The position numbers and the translations under genes were made by a program. Below the pieces are notes generated by a model. It saw only the letters and a program-made list of their open reading frames with translations. It was not told the origin of the DNA and did not search any database. Positions 1 to 11,508 of a stretch of DNA of 64,000 bases are shown in pieces. Origin of the DNA: Ianthella basta (taxonomy: Eukaryota; Porifera; Demospongiae; Verongiida; Ianthellidae); contig OZ025882.1 of assembly GCA_964019415.1 (NCBI GenBank), positions 5,649,063 through 5,713,062 of the forward strand, given 5' to 3'. Position 1 is the stretch's first letter, and every line of letters begins with the position of its first letter.

Positions 1-1463
1 ATGTGCATCTGATGCCATACATCTCCATTCATCATCACAGATTTCAACCACTGTAAAGTAATATATATGATGAGAATTGTATGAGATATTGTAGTGACTT
101 ATTGATGTCTTTGCATGCATGTGGTCTATATACTGTAAGTGGTTCTTCACCTGGTTTAAGGCATCATGAACAATGTTGACAATGCTGGTACCAGTGTTGG
201 GGCAGAATGGGAGGGGCTGTGTCCAACATATCTTCTCAATAGAGTTGCTGAATTCTCTTGGATTAACACCTGAAGTGAAGTAGCCCCATACAGTATCAAG
301 ACGTATGGAAATAAGAAACGCTTTCAGCTATGGGGAAGAGAAGTACCCAAAAGCAGGATGAGAGTACACTGCTGCTGTACTGCAGAAGTCCTGTGTGTCA
401 GATACCTCACAGCACATGTCTTCAAGGTGGCTACTGGCATTGGAGCTATCTTGTGATGCTGCCACGTGAATGGGCATGTGAAACAGCGAAAAGGACATCA
501 CGTTCTCTGGATTTCACTGGCCTGCTGGTGTGTTCTGGAGCAGTGTGCACAGCTGGTCTGCATTTGCAATGCAGCTGAAGTTCATTGCTGCAAAACTAAT
601 GGGCATAACACAAGTAATGTTAAATTGAATTGGTGTTTTGTATTGGAAACTTTCATTCACTGAAGTATTTACTTCCTGCATAATTGGTGATCATGAGTAT
701 GCCACATGTCCTGCTATGGAATGCTACTACGTATATACACAGCAGTAAAATACATGACTTACTACTCCACCATCTTCATAGGATAACTAGTGGGGGGAAG
801 GCGATCACTGGTTGCTATCAAAGAAGGCTAAGGCCCCTCAGCCTCCTGTAGCACCACTGGTGTAGAAGGCTGGTCAGTGTAATATCCAGAGATCCACCCA
901 GTTCAACCTAGCCCGGCTTGTCCATGCAGTGGCCAACTGCAATGAACTGCTATTTTAACTTGACTTACTACTATACTACTAAATGTCAACATATGTACAC
1001 ATTAATAACGCCCAGTCAGACAGCACATATGTATGTACACAGTCTAACAGCTGAAGAAGGCCTTCTGGGCCAAAACGTTCTGTTGTCAATTATTTGTGCC
1101 ACTTGAATTTGCTCATCAATTCCCATTTGAAGAACACATTAATATAGTTTACCTGACACAATTAGTATGTTGATGCTTCCCATTGTAACGTGATTCTAGT
1201 GTGGTGCACATGTACTGTATATCACAACATGCCTGAATATATCAGTGTGCACACCAAGTCTAGGCACACATTAGTTGATTTAGCTTTCACAATTGGCATC
1301 ACATTGGTAGCAGCTGAAACTGTCTGAAATTATAGCTCGTGCAAGTAGTTCAGATGTACTGTATGACTCACTGCTACGTACCTTTCTGTCCTGTAGCTGT
1401 AATCCCATGGCCAGTAACAAGGACTACAGTCAGGAACAGTAGCTGGCACAACCCTGGACTCAT
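1..1463 (-). pseudogene. A1: broken A-type multipass membrane gene (partial)
   Basis: Three exons align with the intact A genes: exon 1 at 1382-1463 (82 bp, starts MSPGLCQLLFL, donor GTACGT), exon 2 at 151-587 (437 bp, same length as A2, A5 and A6), and the first 50 bp of exon 3 at 1-50 before the window ends. Exon 2 has two in-frame stops: TGA at 514-516 where A6 has TGG (Trp), and TAG at 328-330 where A5 has TTG (Leu). The two are 62 codons apart in the correct frame, so this is not one local misread. Splice sites and the TATA-like box survive, so it may still be transcribed. The rest of exon 3 lies outside the window. Confidence 0.8.
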
Positions 1464-1919
1464 GGCTTTATCCTCTGACACTCTCAACCTCAAATACTAG
1501 CCAACACTGCAGGCGTGTGCATATATATAGCCTCCTGGCTCTGCATGCACTGTTATTGCACAATATTGAATAACTGTTATGCTTTCAAGTTTGTGAAACA
1601 CCTTCCTTGTTGTGTTCAATGCAGATATTTTGGTTTCAAGTAACCTTGTTCATGAGTCATCTAAACAGTGTGGTCATATACTATAAGCAGTATGAGCTTG
1701 GGGGAAGTATGCAGTAAAAGGGGTATGTACCTACACATGATATACAAATTATTTCTGTATGACTTTGCTTCAGTGTTGCAGTATCTCATCTTGAAGACCA
1801 CCATACAGCATTGTATATGGTTCAAGCCAACTCCTGTGCTGTAGCACTCCTATTACACTGTAAAGTCATGTAAAATGATGCATGAGTCATGATCAAGATG
1901 GTAGTGACTGGTACTGGAC

Positions 1920-1964
<45 letters not shown>

Positions 1965-2457
1965 GTGTGTGAAATCATAACATTTCAAATGAGATGTACT
2001 AGGGTTACTCCACTATTGATAGTGGTGATGCGATTCCACCTGCTGAGTAATGACCAGAGCAGGTAGTAGGGGTGTGTATCTGTACATGTGTGAATGTATG
2101 TACTCTAGACTTTACACATGTACAGTAGCTAAAGACATGACCAAATATGGTGTGTTTGTGCTGCATGTGGTAACATTCTGGCTATATTCAGTTTGTGGTG
2201 TTATCTGCACAACTGATGATTTTGTTGGTGCTAGTATGCACATGACACTTAAACTATGTGACTATCTGACTTCATTCATTTTCAACTTTAAAGTCAGACT
2301 AATAATGCAAAAATCCAAATGCACTTTCATTACTTAATAATATAATAATGTTGAATAGCAAACAGTCCTTGTGAACAATGTGAACTTAAGCATCTACGTA
2401 CACTGACAAAGCATATAGTCACATACTTGTTCTTTCAAACCAGGCAAAGAAAGAGGT
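1464..2457. repeat. Intergenic copy of dispersed repeat R1 with (TG)n core
   Basis: From about 1780 the sequence matches segments near 19195, 49630 and 61740: a CTCATCTTG-GAGACCACCAGACAG-like start, a TG microsatellite (about 1922-1970), then GATGCGATT-CACCTGCTGAGTAATGA and on to about 2340. Part of it recurs inverted near 31075-31215. A reading frame beginning MTRAGSRGVYLY is shared by several copies but is broken by an indel in the 49.9 kb copy, so I do not call it a gene. No other gene is seen here. Confidence 0.65.
1515..1531 (-). promoter_or_regulatory. TATA-like box of A1
   Basis: A TATATATA run lies about 60 bp upstream of the A1 ATG on the minus strand. The same box, with the same flanking GCAC and GAGCC/GAGTC context, is found upstream of A2, A4, A5, A6 and A7. 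It is probably the core promoter; inferred from position and conservation only. Confidence 0.5.
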
Positions 2458-4514
2458 CTAAACTGCATCAAGCAAGTGCTTGTATTCCTCCTGATCATCT
2501 GTAGTGGTGTCAAGGCTTCCTTCAACCTTGTGACGGGTGAACACATGTTTGATGATGTATGCAAACAGTGCAAGGAGACCAGATGTGAAGAGGACAGTGA
2601 AGATGTGACTCAAGTCATAAAGGGTGCTGAATCTGTCAGCATAAAGTTCTTTGTGCATGACAAACAAGAATGCAAAGCAAACAAAAGTACCCAGGATGAA
2701 GAAAATGATAGAGCAACAATGTGGTAAGCAACGCTTGCAGTGTGTGATGCAAGGAAGAAAGAGAAGGGCTGTGCATGTGGTGAAGAAAGAGAAAACTACA
2801 AGCATTGTGCAAATGCGATGAAGCACAATCAAGGGAAATATCAAAAGACACACCATCTGAAACACAATGTACACAGAGAGCACCTGCATGAAGAGCACCA
2901 TTCCTGCACACCCAACTGACTTCAGCATGTACAGCATGCACTGTCTCCTGTTCAGACCTCGCCTGTCCATGGCCATCACCTTTGTGCTGATGTACCACAG
3001 GAGGAAGGGAAATTCCATAAGGTAGAACACACCCATGATCCCACAGGCATAGTACCCAATGTCCACAAAAGGCATGTAGGCTGTGGATACCACAGTGCTT
3101 TGGGTGGTAATGACACCGTGGAACAAAGCAAGTGCCAAAAATTGGTACAAATACAAAATCACAAACCAAACCCAACATTGTAGCATGGCAGAGAAGAGAA
3201 GTGATTTGGTTTTAGGATTCACTGGGTGGAAGATGTGGTGATTCTTCTTCATCATTGGTAGCACCTTAAGTACCATGAGAGACAGACTAATAACCACTAG
3301 AAACAGGACCACAGTGAAACTTTTGATATGGCCTCTTTTCTCTGAATTGAATAGCTTTATGTATATCTGATGCAGAAAGTCTTCATTCATCATCACAGAT
3401 TTCATCCACTGCATGTAATATATTATAATGGAAATGGAAGTTGGGTATAATATTTTGTTATCTCTTTGCATGCATAAGGTCTATACACTGTATGTGTTTG
3501 CATCACTGTAAGTTCTTCACCTGGGATATGGCATCCACTATAATTTTGACTTTGGCATCTTTGGTGTTGGAGCAGAATGGGAAGGGCGGTGTCCAACATT
3601 TCTCCTCAATAGTATCATTCAATGCCTTAGGTATAACACCAGAAGTGAAGTAATCCAATATAATATCAGTAGATATGGAGAAAAGGAAGATTTTCTGCAA
3701 TGTGAAGGGGACAGACTCAAAAATAGGCCGAGGGTACACTGCTGTTGTACTGCAGATGTCCTGTGTGTCAGATGCCTCACAGCACATGTCTTCAAGGTGG
3801 CTACTGGCATTGGAGCTGTCTTGAGATGCTGCCACATGAATGGGCATGTGAAACAGCAGAAGGGACTTTCTGTCCTCTAGGCTCCACCAGACTGCTGGTG
3901 TGTTCTGGAGCAGTGCACACAGCTGGTCTGCATTTGCAATGCAGCTGAAATTCATTGCTGCGAAGATTATGGGCAATAAACAACTAATGTTAATTTGAAT
4001 TGTTGTTTTGTATGGGAAGCTTTCATTCACTGCAGTATTCACTTCCTGCATAATTGTTGAGAATGCCACATGTCCTGCTATGGAATGCTACTATATACAT
4101 AGCAGTATAATACATGACTTCCTACCTTACTACTGTATGTCAGCATATGTACATACATTAATATAGTTTACCTGACACAATTAGTATGTTGATGCTTCCC
4201 ATTATAACATGATTCTAGTGTGGTGCACAGGTACTGTACTTCACAACATGTCTGAATATATCAGTGTGCATGCCAAATCTAAGTGCACATTAGTTGATTT
4301 AGCTTTCCAAATTTGCATCACATTGGTACGTAGCAGCTGAAACTGTCGCAAAATTGAGCTGAGAAGTGCAAATACAATGTACACTGACTGTAGTTGTAGT
4401 TCAGATGTACTGTATGACTCAATACTACATACCTTTCTGCCCAGTAGCTGTAATCCCATGGCCAGTAACAAGGACTACAGTCAGGAACAGTAGCTGGCAC
4501 AACCCTGGACTCAT
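2458..4514 (-). CDS. A2: receptor-like multipass membrane protein, 489 aa
   Basis: Exons: 4433-4514, 3521-3957, 2458-3408 (1470 bp). Introns are GT-AG, phase 1 and phase 0. Exon 1 is a signal peptide starting MSPGLCQLLFL and ending near TGQK. Exon 2 gives an ectodomain (residues about 28-173) with an NFS glycosylation site, Cys pairs around FSCIANADQLC and DMCCEASDTQDIC, and the closing motif CWTPPFPFC. Exon 3 has hydrophobic segments at about 203-223, 243-269, 286-313, 330-355, 357-392 (long), 405-423 and 441-461. Basic residues fall in the loops predicted to be cytosolic: MMKKNHH after TM1, DRRGLNRRQ after TM3, CKRC after TM5. The tail has an acidic dileucine EYKHLL. The start is the first ATG downstream of the TATA box. 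Family unknown to me; function not assignable. Divergent partner of B1. Confidence 0.87.
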
Positions 4515-4569
4515 GGCTTTATCCTCTGACACTCTCAACCTCACATACTAGCTAACACTGCTGGTGTGT

Positions 4570-4583
4570 GCATATATATATAG
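4570..4583 (-). promoter_or_regulatory. TATA-like box of A2
   Basis: CTATATATATATGC on the minus strand, about 60 bp upstream of the A2 ATG at 4514, at the same spacing as in the other A genes. Confidence 0.55.
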
Positions 4584-5069
4584 TCTCCTGACTCTGCACT
4601 GTTAGTGTAAACAACATTAAACAACAGTTATATGCTTTCAAGTTTGTGAAACAACTTCCTTGTTGTGTTCAACGCAGATATTTTAGTTTCTAGTAACCTT
4701 GTTGATGAGTCATGTTGACAGTGTGGTCGTATACTGTAAGCAGTATGAGTTTGGTGTATTGATGCAGTAAAAGGGGTATGTTCCTATACCTGATATACGT
4801 TATAATTTATGCATGACCTTGTTTCAATGTTGCTTATACCATTCACATTCACTGTTGCTATGGAGAATCTTTTTTAATAATGTATGCAATATTCTCACCT
4901 AGATAGCCAGACTCAAGCAGATGTGGTAATAACTTCCTGTTTTTGAGGCCAAATGTGGCTCTTCATAGTGAAGACACAAGTATTCACACTAGCCCAGTAA
5001 ACATTAGTGATACCAAAGAGTGAAATAGGGTACATATATTCCATTTCTATATATATTCCCTAGTTAAAG

Positions 5070-5295
5070 ATGCACACATCCTATGCTGTTGAATTGCACA
5101 TATTTCATAATTATGTCTGTGAAGCTCCTGGTGTCTCAACCAACAGTAGTAACTCCTGTCAGCTCTCTAACTCAGATAATGAATGTAGTGATTACCATCA
5201 ACTCCCACTCTACTTTGATGTTCATCTTGTTGTCTCCCAGAGTAGGGAAATTGATCTCTGCATGCATGCTAAACCAACATACCATTATTAATGCC
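5070..5295 (+). pseudogene. Relic exon 2 (C-like ectodomain), plus strand
   Basis: The frame contains HIFHNYVCEAPGVST and NSCQLSNSDNEC, matching FRNYICEAFGVS and SYCQLSDSEYEC in exon 2 of C1. After the second Cys the similarity decays and no PLPFC motif or donor follows. No exon 1 or exon 3 is near. It lies about 550 bp upstream of A2 exon 1 in opposite orientation; equivalents occur near 35085, 44010 and 53600 at the same place relative to A4, A5 and A6. Confidence 0.7.
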
Positions 5296-5790
5296 ATTAC
5301 CATTTCTCTACTGGTAGCAGGGATGGCATTGTACCCTCTATGTAAGGAACAATGAAGGTATAGTAGAATAGGAATGTGCATGTGTGATTGTTGGACAAGT
5401 CCCTGTATATAGATATTAAAACCAAATGATGTGCTCATATACAGCAGCATGATATCACTCTGCAGCTGTATTCAGTGAGGAATGATTAAAACATTTTAAC
5501 ATCATCTGTTAAAACTGTTCTGAAGTATTTTGGTAATGTTCACGACATCTTTCGGTCAACAGCATACAGGCCTCCAGATCACTTACAACTTTCTGGTAAT
5601 CTGTCAATACTTTCCACTTTACAGTCAGTACAAATGTTATAGCTTAGTATGTACACAGTCACTGCACTCTGTGTCATAGTGGGAAAATTACTTTTAGGTT
5701 ACTGTATATAGCTATGTATGAGGTAACATATTTAGTACATGCATGTGCACACTTTTTAGGACATTACTAGTACAGTATAGTACTAGTACA
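5296..5790. other. Intergenic, no gene seen
   Basis: AT-rich sequence duplicated at about 35290-35500 and, more degraded, 44200-44400. No conserved frame, splice signal or RNA gene was recognised. Confidence 0.5.
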
Positions 5791-5807
5791 GTGTCTGTGT
5801 GTGCATG

Positions 5808-5850
<43 letters not shown>

Positions 5851-5866
5851 ATGTGTGTGTGTGCGC

Positions 5867-5919
<53 letters not shown>

Positions 5920-6130
5920 TGAGCATGTGCCTGGGTGCAATTGAGTGTGTTGAGTGTGTGCTTGGGTATGTGTGTTGGGTGCAAATGTGTGCGTTGTGTG
6001 TTAGGTATACTTGTGTGCTGTGCGTTTGTACATGTGTGCGTATACTTATGTTTATGTTTAGTGCATATTTTGTGCTCATTCATGTCTATGTAATGTGCAC
6101 ATAGGTTTAATCATGTCATAAGTGGAATTA
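5790..6130. repeat. Dispersed repeat R2: (TG)n plus GCCTGGGTGCAATTGA tail
   Basis: A compound TG tract (about 5796-5931) is followed by a conserved tail with GCCTGGGTGCAATTGA and, further on, TTAGGTATA-TTGTGTGCTGTG. Other copies: 6795-7030, 36115-36450 and 44490-45140 (the last split by an insertion). The long His/Thr and Cys/Val frames here are microsatellite artefacts. Confidence 0.8.
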
Positions 6131-6439
6131 GTGAATACAATTAGAGAGCAGATTAAAGAGAGCAAGTAAAAGTCCAGCTGGGTGGTAGTCTCATGAGTTA
6201 TAACTCAAAATGCTTGTTTCACCTGGTAATGTACGATGTCAGTATAGTTGTTGTAGCAGAAAAGGGTTCTAGACTTGTTTAGCATATAGTGCATACAACA
6301 CTGGAAATGAAGAAATTCTGTACAGTACTGCCAGGGATTGAATTCAGAAACAGTTTCACTGCTGGGTGGTAAGTATACTGAATGATAGCCCAACTGACCA
6401 TGCCTGTTCATATTGCCATGGATCAATGCTAATACATGT

Positions 6440-6690
6440 GGCACAAGTGAGCCTGTGTAAATTAGAGCTGTAACATAATATGTGAGCTAACAGTGCTGTT
6501 TATGGCCAAATTTGGTAATTCTATATGCATGGAGACTCAGGTGTTGACTGCAGCATAAGTGAACATTAGCAACATGAAGGATTGAAAATGGTGGTACGTA
6601 CATTCTATTAGAACAATATCAATTAGCATACTCCAATGAATGCTTGAATGCTGCTATTTATGTATAGTTATGTATTAACAAGTTTTAATT
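6440..6690 (+). repeat. Orphan copy of the B-gene promoter module
   Basis: From GTGAGCTAACAGTGCTG to the CTATTTATG-like box this matches the 240 bp directly upstream of B1 (7320-7565), B2 (11660-11911) and B3 (36720-36970), but no B exon 1 follows. It is also present inverted at 35870-36090. Confidence 0.65.
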
Positions 6691-6791
6691 AAGACTCAAT
6701 GTGTTGTTCTCATCTCCTTCCCCCTCCTGTAGTAGTCACAATGGTACTGTGCTTTTTCCTGTTAGCTATGACACAGACATCCTAAGTTACT

Positions 6792-6794
<3 letters not shown>

Positions 6795-6834
<40 letters not shown>

Positions 6835-7030
6835 GTGTGTATTTGTGTGTGTGCCTGGGTGCAATTGAATGTGGGTTAGGGTACATGTGATTGGGTTTGG
6901 GTAGGTGCACCTGCATGTCTGTGTCTGCATGTGAATGTATGTGTTGTGTGTTAGGTATAGTTGTGTGCTGTGCGGTTGTGCATACGTGTGTAGTGCTTAG
7001 CTTGCACTCATTCAAGTCTGTGTAAGTATA
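6795..7030. repeat. Second R2 copy with (TG)n
   Basis: TG tract (6795-6853) and the R2 tail with GCCTGGGTGCAATTGAATG and GGTAGGTGCACCTGCATG. No coding potential beyond repeat frames. Confidence 0.75.
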
Positions 7031-7551
7031 TTCTTGTAATAAGTGGAATGTTGATTAGAGAGAGCAGACCAAAGGGAGCAAGTGTAAGTCCAGCTGGGTG
7101 GTAGTCCCATAATGTCAGCATAGTTGTGGCAACAGAAAGGGGTAGGGGGGCACCACATCAATTTTATGGACTTATTTAGCATATAGTGCATACAACACCT
7201 GAAATGAAGTAATTCTGTATAGTACCTGAAGGAATTGAATTCAGAAGCAGTTTCACTGCTGGGTGGCAAGTATACTAAAAGATAGCCCAACTGAATATGC
7301 CTGTCCAAATTTTCCATGAGTTTATATATGCTAATACATGTGGCACGAGTGGACCTGTGTAAATTAGGGCTGTAACATAGTATGTGGGCTAACAGTGCTG
7401 TTCATAGCCATATTTGGTAATTCTGCATGTATGGAGACTTAGGTGTTGACTGCTGCATGAGTGAACATTAGCAATATGAAGGATTGAAAATAGTGGTATA
7501 TTCCATTCGAACAATACCGATTAGCATACTCCAATGAATGTTTGAATGCTA

Positions 7552-7565
7552 CTATTTATGCATAG
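7552..7565 (+). promoter_or_regulatory. TATA-like box of B1
   Basis: CTATTTATGCATAG about 45 bp upstream of the B1 ATG at 7607. Identical in B2 (11898-11911); changed in B3. Confidence 0.45.
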
Positions 7566-7606
7566 GACCAAGCAGTGACTAATTCTCATTCAGTGTGCCC
7601 AACAAC

Positions 7607-9454
7607 ATGAAGACAATCATGCGGAGACTGAACTTCTTCGTTCTAGCTCTTGTAGCTATCTGTGGCTGTGGAAGAGGATCCCCTACAGTGAAGAAAGAGC
7701 TGAGTACTAGTAAGTCACACCAGTACACACCTGATGCATATTGAGTGTGAAATGAGATGGTGCACTTATCTGTGGTGATGACAGTTTCTAATCTACATAA
7801 GTGTAAATTCTGACTCATACAGAAGACGTGCCTCTCACAAATGACTATCAACCAGTTTGCATTTCAAGGGCTACTGAGATGCATGGCATTTCAAACTGGG
7901 AGGAACTCTTCTACATCTTTGAGAAGGAGGGCAAAGGGAAAAAGACACTTCTGATCCCAAGTTCAAGATTCATACATACCATGCTTCTGATGCACATACA
8001 TAGCTATGTAGGTGAAGGTTCTGCTGTTTACAACAATGGTGCCACACTCAACAGCAGTAGCTACTGTCAGCTCTCTGACTCAGAAGATGAATGTGCAATG
8101 ATTGCAGTCTACTCTCACTCCATCTTTGATGTATATCCTGCTGCACTTTTGTTTCCTTTGTGTGCATTATTTCCGGAATTTATGCATCATTTCCAATACG
8201 AACTACAGTTGAGCATCGCTGAGACATCCTGGACGCTACCACTGCCATTTTGTTCAGGGCATCATGAATCAGACATTGTGGAAGACTTTGTGTACAAAGT
8301 AAGGGCAATGCACACATTGTATAACATTGAATATTATGCATCACAGTATACCTTTGTGAAGTAAAAGCGCAAAGTCCAGTACCTATAGTCTTGTTATAAT
8401 TTATTCTTTCTGATTTTACATTTGCTTATATACATTCTCTCTTTGTCATAATATAGTAATAATCAGTTTGTATTATCTTACCGTACAGTTGATGGAATCA
8501 GCATCTGATAGCAAGCACTTTGCTGACAGCTACATCATGCCATTTCGACTTAAAGACCAAAAGTACTACTCCACACAGAATGCCATACTTTTGTATTTTC
8601 TACTGTTTATGTCATCATCAACAATTCCTCTGGTGCTGTGTTGGCTTACAAAGTTTAATCGGTATAGACTTCGTCATCAGGGTACAAGGAATTCAGTCTC
8701 AAAGTCACTTCTCCTCTCAGCCATGCTGCAATCATGGATGTTGTTTCTATACCTATATTGCTATCAGTTTTGGGGCCTGTCATTGTTCAAGGACTTCCTA
8801 CACTCCAGGAATGCTGTGCTATCTACAGCCTACATGCCTTTTGTGGACATTGGGTACTATGCCTTTGGTATCATGGGTGTGTTCTACCTTGTGGAATTCC
8901 CCTTCCTCCTGTGGTACATCAGCACAAAGGTGATGGCCATGGACAGGCGAGGTCTGAACAGGAGACAGTGCATGCTGTACATGCTGAAGTCAGTTGGGTG
9001 TGCAGGAATGGTGCTCTTCATGCAGGTGGCATCCTGGTATTTTACATATCTGATGATTATGTTCCTTGCATATCCGTTGGTTGTAATAGCACAATTGGCT
9101 ACTTTCCTCATCACATTCATCCTCCTCATTGCAAGCACAGCACTCCTTCTCCTTCCATGTATCACGCGATGCAGAAGGTGCCCACAGCAAAGTGGTCCAA
9201 TTGTGTTCCTGATCCTCGCAGCTCTAATCTCCTTGGTATATACTGTTTACCTGTGGCATACATTAGAAGCAACATGGAATGAGTCATACAGTGCAAGTCA
9301 AATTCTGTCTGGTATACTCTCCTCTGGGATGTTAGTACTCCTGACATACATATTCAAAGTAGTGATCACCCAGTACATGCTGAGTAGTGACTCACAAGCA
9401 AGCACTGATGATGAGAATGAACAGATGCTGCTTCCAGAGGGAACGAACCCTTAG
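7607..9454 (+). CDS. B1: receptor-like multipass membrane protein, 514 aa
   Basis: Exons: 7607-7709, 7823-8298, 8489-9454 (1545 bp); introns 113 bp (phase 1) and 190 bp (phase 0), GT-AG. Exon 1 is a signal peptide (MKTIMRRLNFFVLALVA...), with a second in-frame ATG at codon 5. The ectodomain (to residue 193) has PVCISRATEM, an NSSSYCQLSDSEDEC block with N-glycosylation site, AVYSHSIFD, and WTLPLPFC. Exon 3 has about seven hydrophobic segments, the conserved core STAYMPFVDIGYY...DRRGLNRRQ, a CRRC motif after the TM5 region, and an acidic tail ending NEQMLLPEGTNP, a near miss to the acidic dileucine consensus. Head-to-head with A2, about 3.1 kb apart. Function unknown. Confidence 0.87.
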
Positions 9455-10011
9455 TTGCAAGGGCACAGATTTCCTTCAAGTTCACAAGCAACAACTAGCA
9501 ATAAGGCTTTGTGTGGACAACAATTGTATGCACTGTATATACCTTAATCACTCACTTCATGTTGCACATGCATGTATGATAGTCTGTTTCTTCTGAAGTG
9601 TGTAGTGGATGTGCTGTGCACTCAATCATGCATATATTGTACAGAATAGATGAAGAAGTAGCATTGAACAACTTTATCGCTTTCAATGTTCATTATATTA
9701 TGCATTTTAATTGTCACTAAACGGCTGCTGTTGTAGGAGGCAGATAATACTATCAACTGCAGGGTATGATGAGTCCACATTGATTAAATATGAAGTGCAT
9801 GTTTACGAATGCAAACGTACAGTTGGAAACAGGAATTCAAAGTTATGCATAACAACATGGCCAACCAATAACAGACTATGTAGATTGATTGCATATAACG
9901 GTCAATGTAAGGACTCCACACGAGTATTAGATTCTCAATAGATGGTAACATTGAGCACATGGCCCTGAGTGAGCACTGATTTGTTTTTTCAAACTAAGCA
10001 AAGAAAGAGGC
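9455..10011. other. Intergenic between B1 and A3, no gene seen
   Basis: B 3' flank, repeated after B2 (13856-14350) and B3 (38901-39400). Contains the recognisable AAACGGCTGCTGTTG segment. No conserved reading frame. Confidence 0.5.
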
Positions 10012-11508
10012 TTAAACTGCATCAAGCAAGTGCTTGTATTCCTCCTGATCATCTGTAGTAGTGTCAAGGTTTCCTTTAACCTTGTGATGGGTGAACACAC
10101 GTTTGATGATGTATGCAAACAGTGCAAGGAGACCAGAGGTGAAGAGGACAGTGAAGATGTGACTCAAGTCATAAAGGGTGCTGAATGTGTCGGCATGAAA
10201 TTCTTTGTGCATGACAAACAAGAATACACCGCAAACAAAAGTACCCAGGATGAAGAAAATGATAGAGCAACAATGTGGTAAGCAACGCTTGCAGCGTGTG
10301 ATACAAGGAAGAAAGAGAAGGGCTGTGCATGTGGTGAAGAAAGAGAAAACTACAAGCATTGTGCAAATGTGATGAAGCACAAACAAGGGAAATATCAAAA
10401 GACACACCATCTGAAACACAATGTACACAGAGAGCACCTGCATGAAGAGCACCATTCCTGCACACCCAACTGACTTCAGCATGTACAGCATGCACTGTCT
10501 CCTGTTCAGACCTCGCCTGTCCATGGCCATCACCTTTGTGCTGATGTACCACAGGAGGAAGGGGAATTCCACAAGGTAGAACGCACCCATGATCTCAAAG
10601 GCATAGTACCCAATGTCCACAAAAGGCATGTAGGCTGTGGATATGACAGTGCTTTTGGCAGTAATGACACCGTGGAACAAAGCAAGTGCCAAGAATTGGT
10701 ACAAATACAACATCACAAACCAAACCCAACATTGTAGCATGGCAGAGAAGAGAAGTGATTTGGTTTTGGGATTCACTGGGTGAAAGATGTGGTGATTCTT
10801 CTTCATCATTGGTAGCACCTTAAGTATCATGAGAGACAGACTAATAACCACTAGAAACAGGAACACAGTGAAACTTTTGATATGGCCTCTTTTCTCTGAA
10901 TTGAATAGCTTTATGTATATCTGATGCAGAAAGTCTTCATTCGTCATCACAGATTCATCCACTGCATGTAATATATTATAATGAGAATAGAAGTTGCATG
11001 GGTATAATATTTTTTTGATCTCTTTGCATGCATGAGGTCTATACACTGCATGTGTTTGCATCACAGTTCTTCACCTGGGATATGGCATCCACTATAATTT
11101 TGACTTTGGCATCTTTGGTGTTGGAGCAGAATGGGAAGGACGGTATTCAGCATATCTCCTCAATAGTTCCATCCAATACTCTAGATATAACGCCAGAAGT
11201 GAAGTAATCCAATATATCAGTAGATGTGAAAAGAAGAAAGAGTTTCTGCAATGTGAAGGGGACAGACTCAAAAATAGGCCGAGAGTACACTGCTGTTGTA
11301 CTGCAGATGTCCTGTGTGTCAGATGCCTCACAGCACATGTCTTCAAGGTGGCTACTGGCATTGGAGCTGTCTTGAGATGCTGCCACATGAATGGGCATGT
11401 GAAACAGCAGAAAGGACTTTCTGTCCACTGGGCTCCACCAGACTGCTGGTGTGTTCTGGAGCAGTGCACACAGCTGGTCTGCATTTGCAATGCAGCTGAA
11501 GTTCATTG
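10012..11508 (-). pseudogene. A3: broken A-type gene, exons 2-3 only
   Basis: Exon 2 aligns at 11075-11508 and exon 3 at 10012-10961. Three lesions are visible. (1) Exon 2 has TGA at 11147-11149 where intact copies read Trp of CWTPPFPFC. (2) Exon 3 is 950 bp, not 951: one A is missing just after the acceptor (near 10956), so splicing at the usual site gives WMNL-stop. The long open frame upstream exists only by reading from intron 2 in another phase. (3) Exon 1 is absent: at about 11660 the intron is joined to the B-type promoter module, a deletion of some 3 kb relative to the A2/B1 unit. The membrane region is otherwise very close to A2. Confidence 0.85.

Noticed and set aside
2050..2337. 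Shared frame beginning MTRAGSRGVYLYMCECMYSR (also 19523 and 62052)
   Set aside because: An 8 bp deletion breaks it in the 49.9 kb copy, and it lies wholly inside dispersed repeat R1; likely non-coding.
8734..9282. Overlapping 182-codon frame in B exon 3 (peptides like HQHKGDGHGQARSEQETVH), repeated in nearly every copy and on both sides
   Set aside because: It is a shadow of the core block. Its recurrence reflects nucleotide conservation of the main frame; outside the core it breaks or diverges in each copy.
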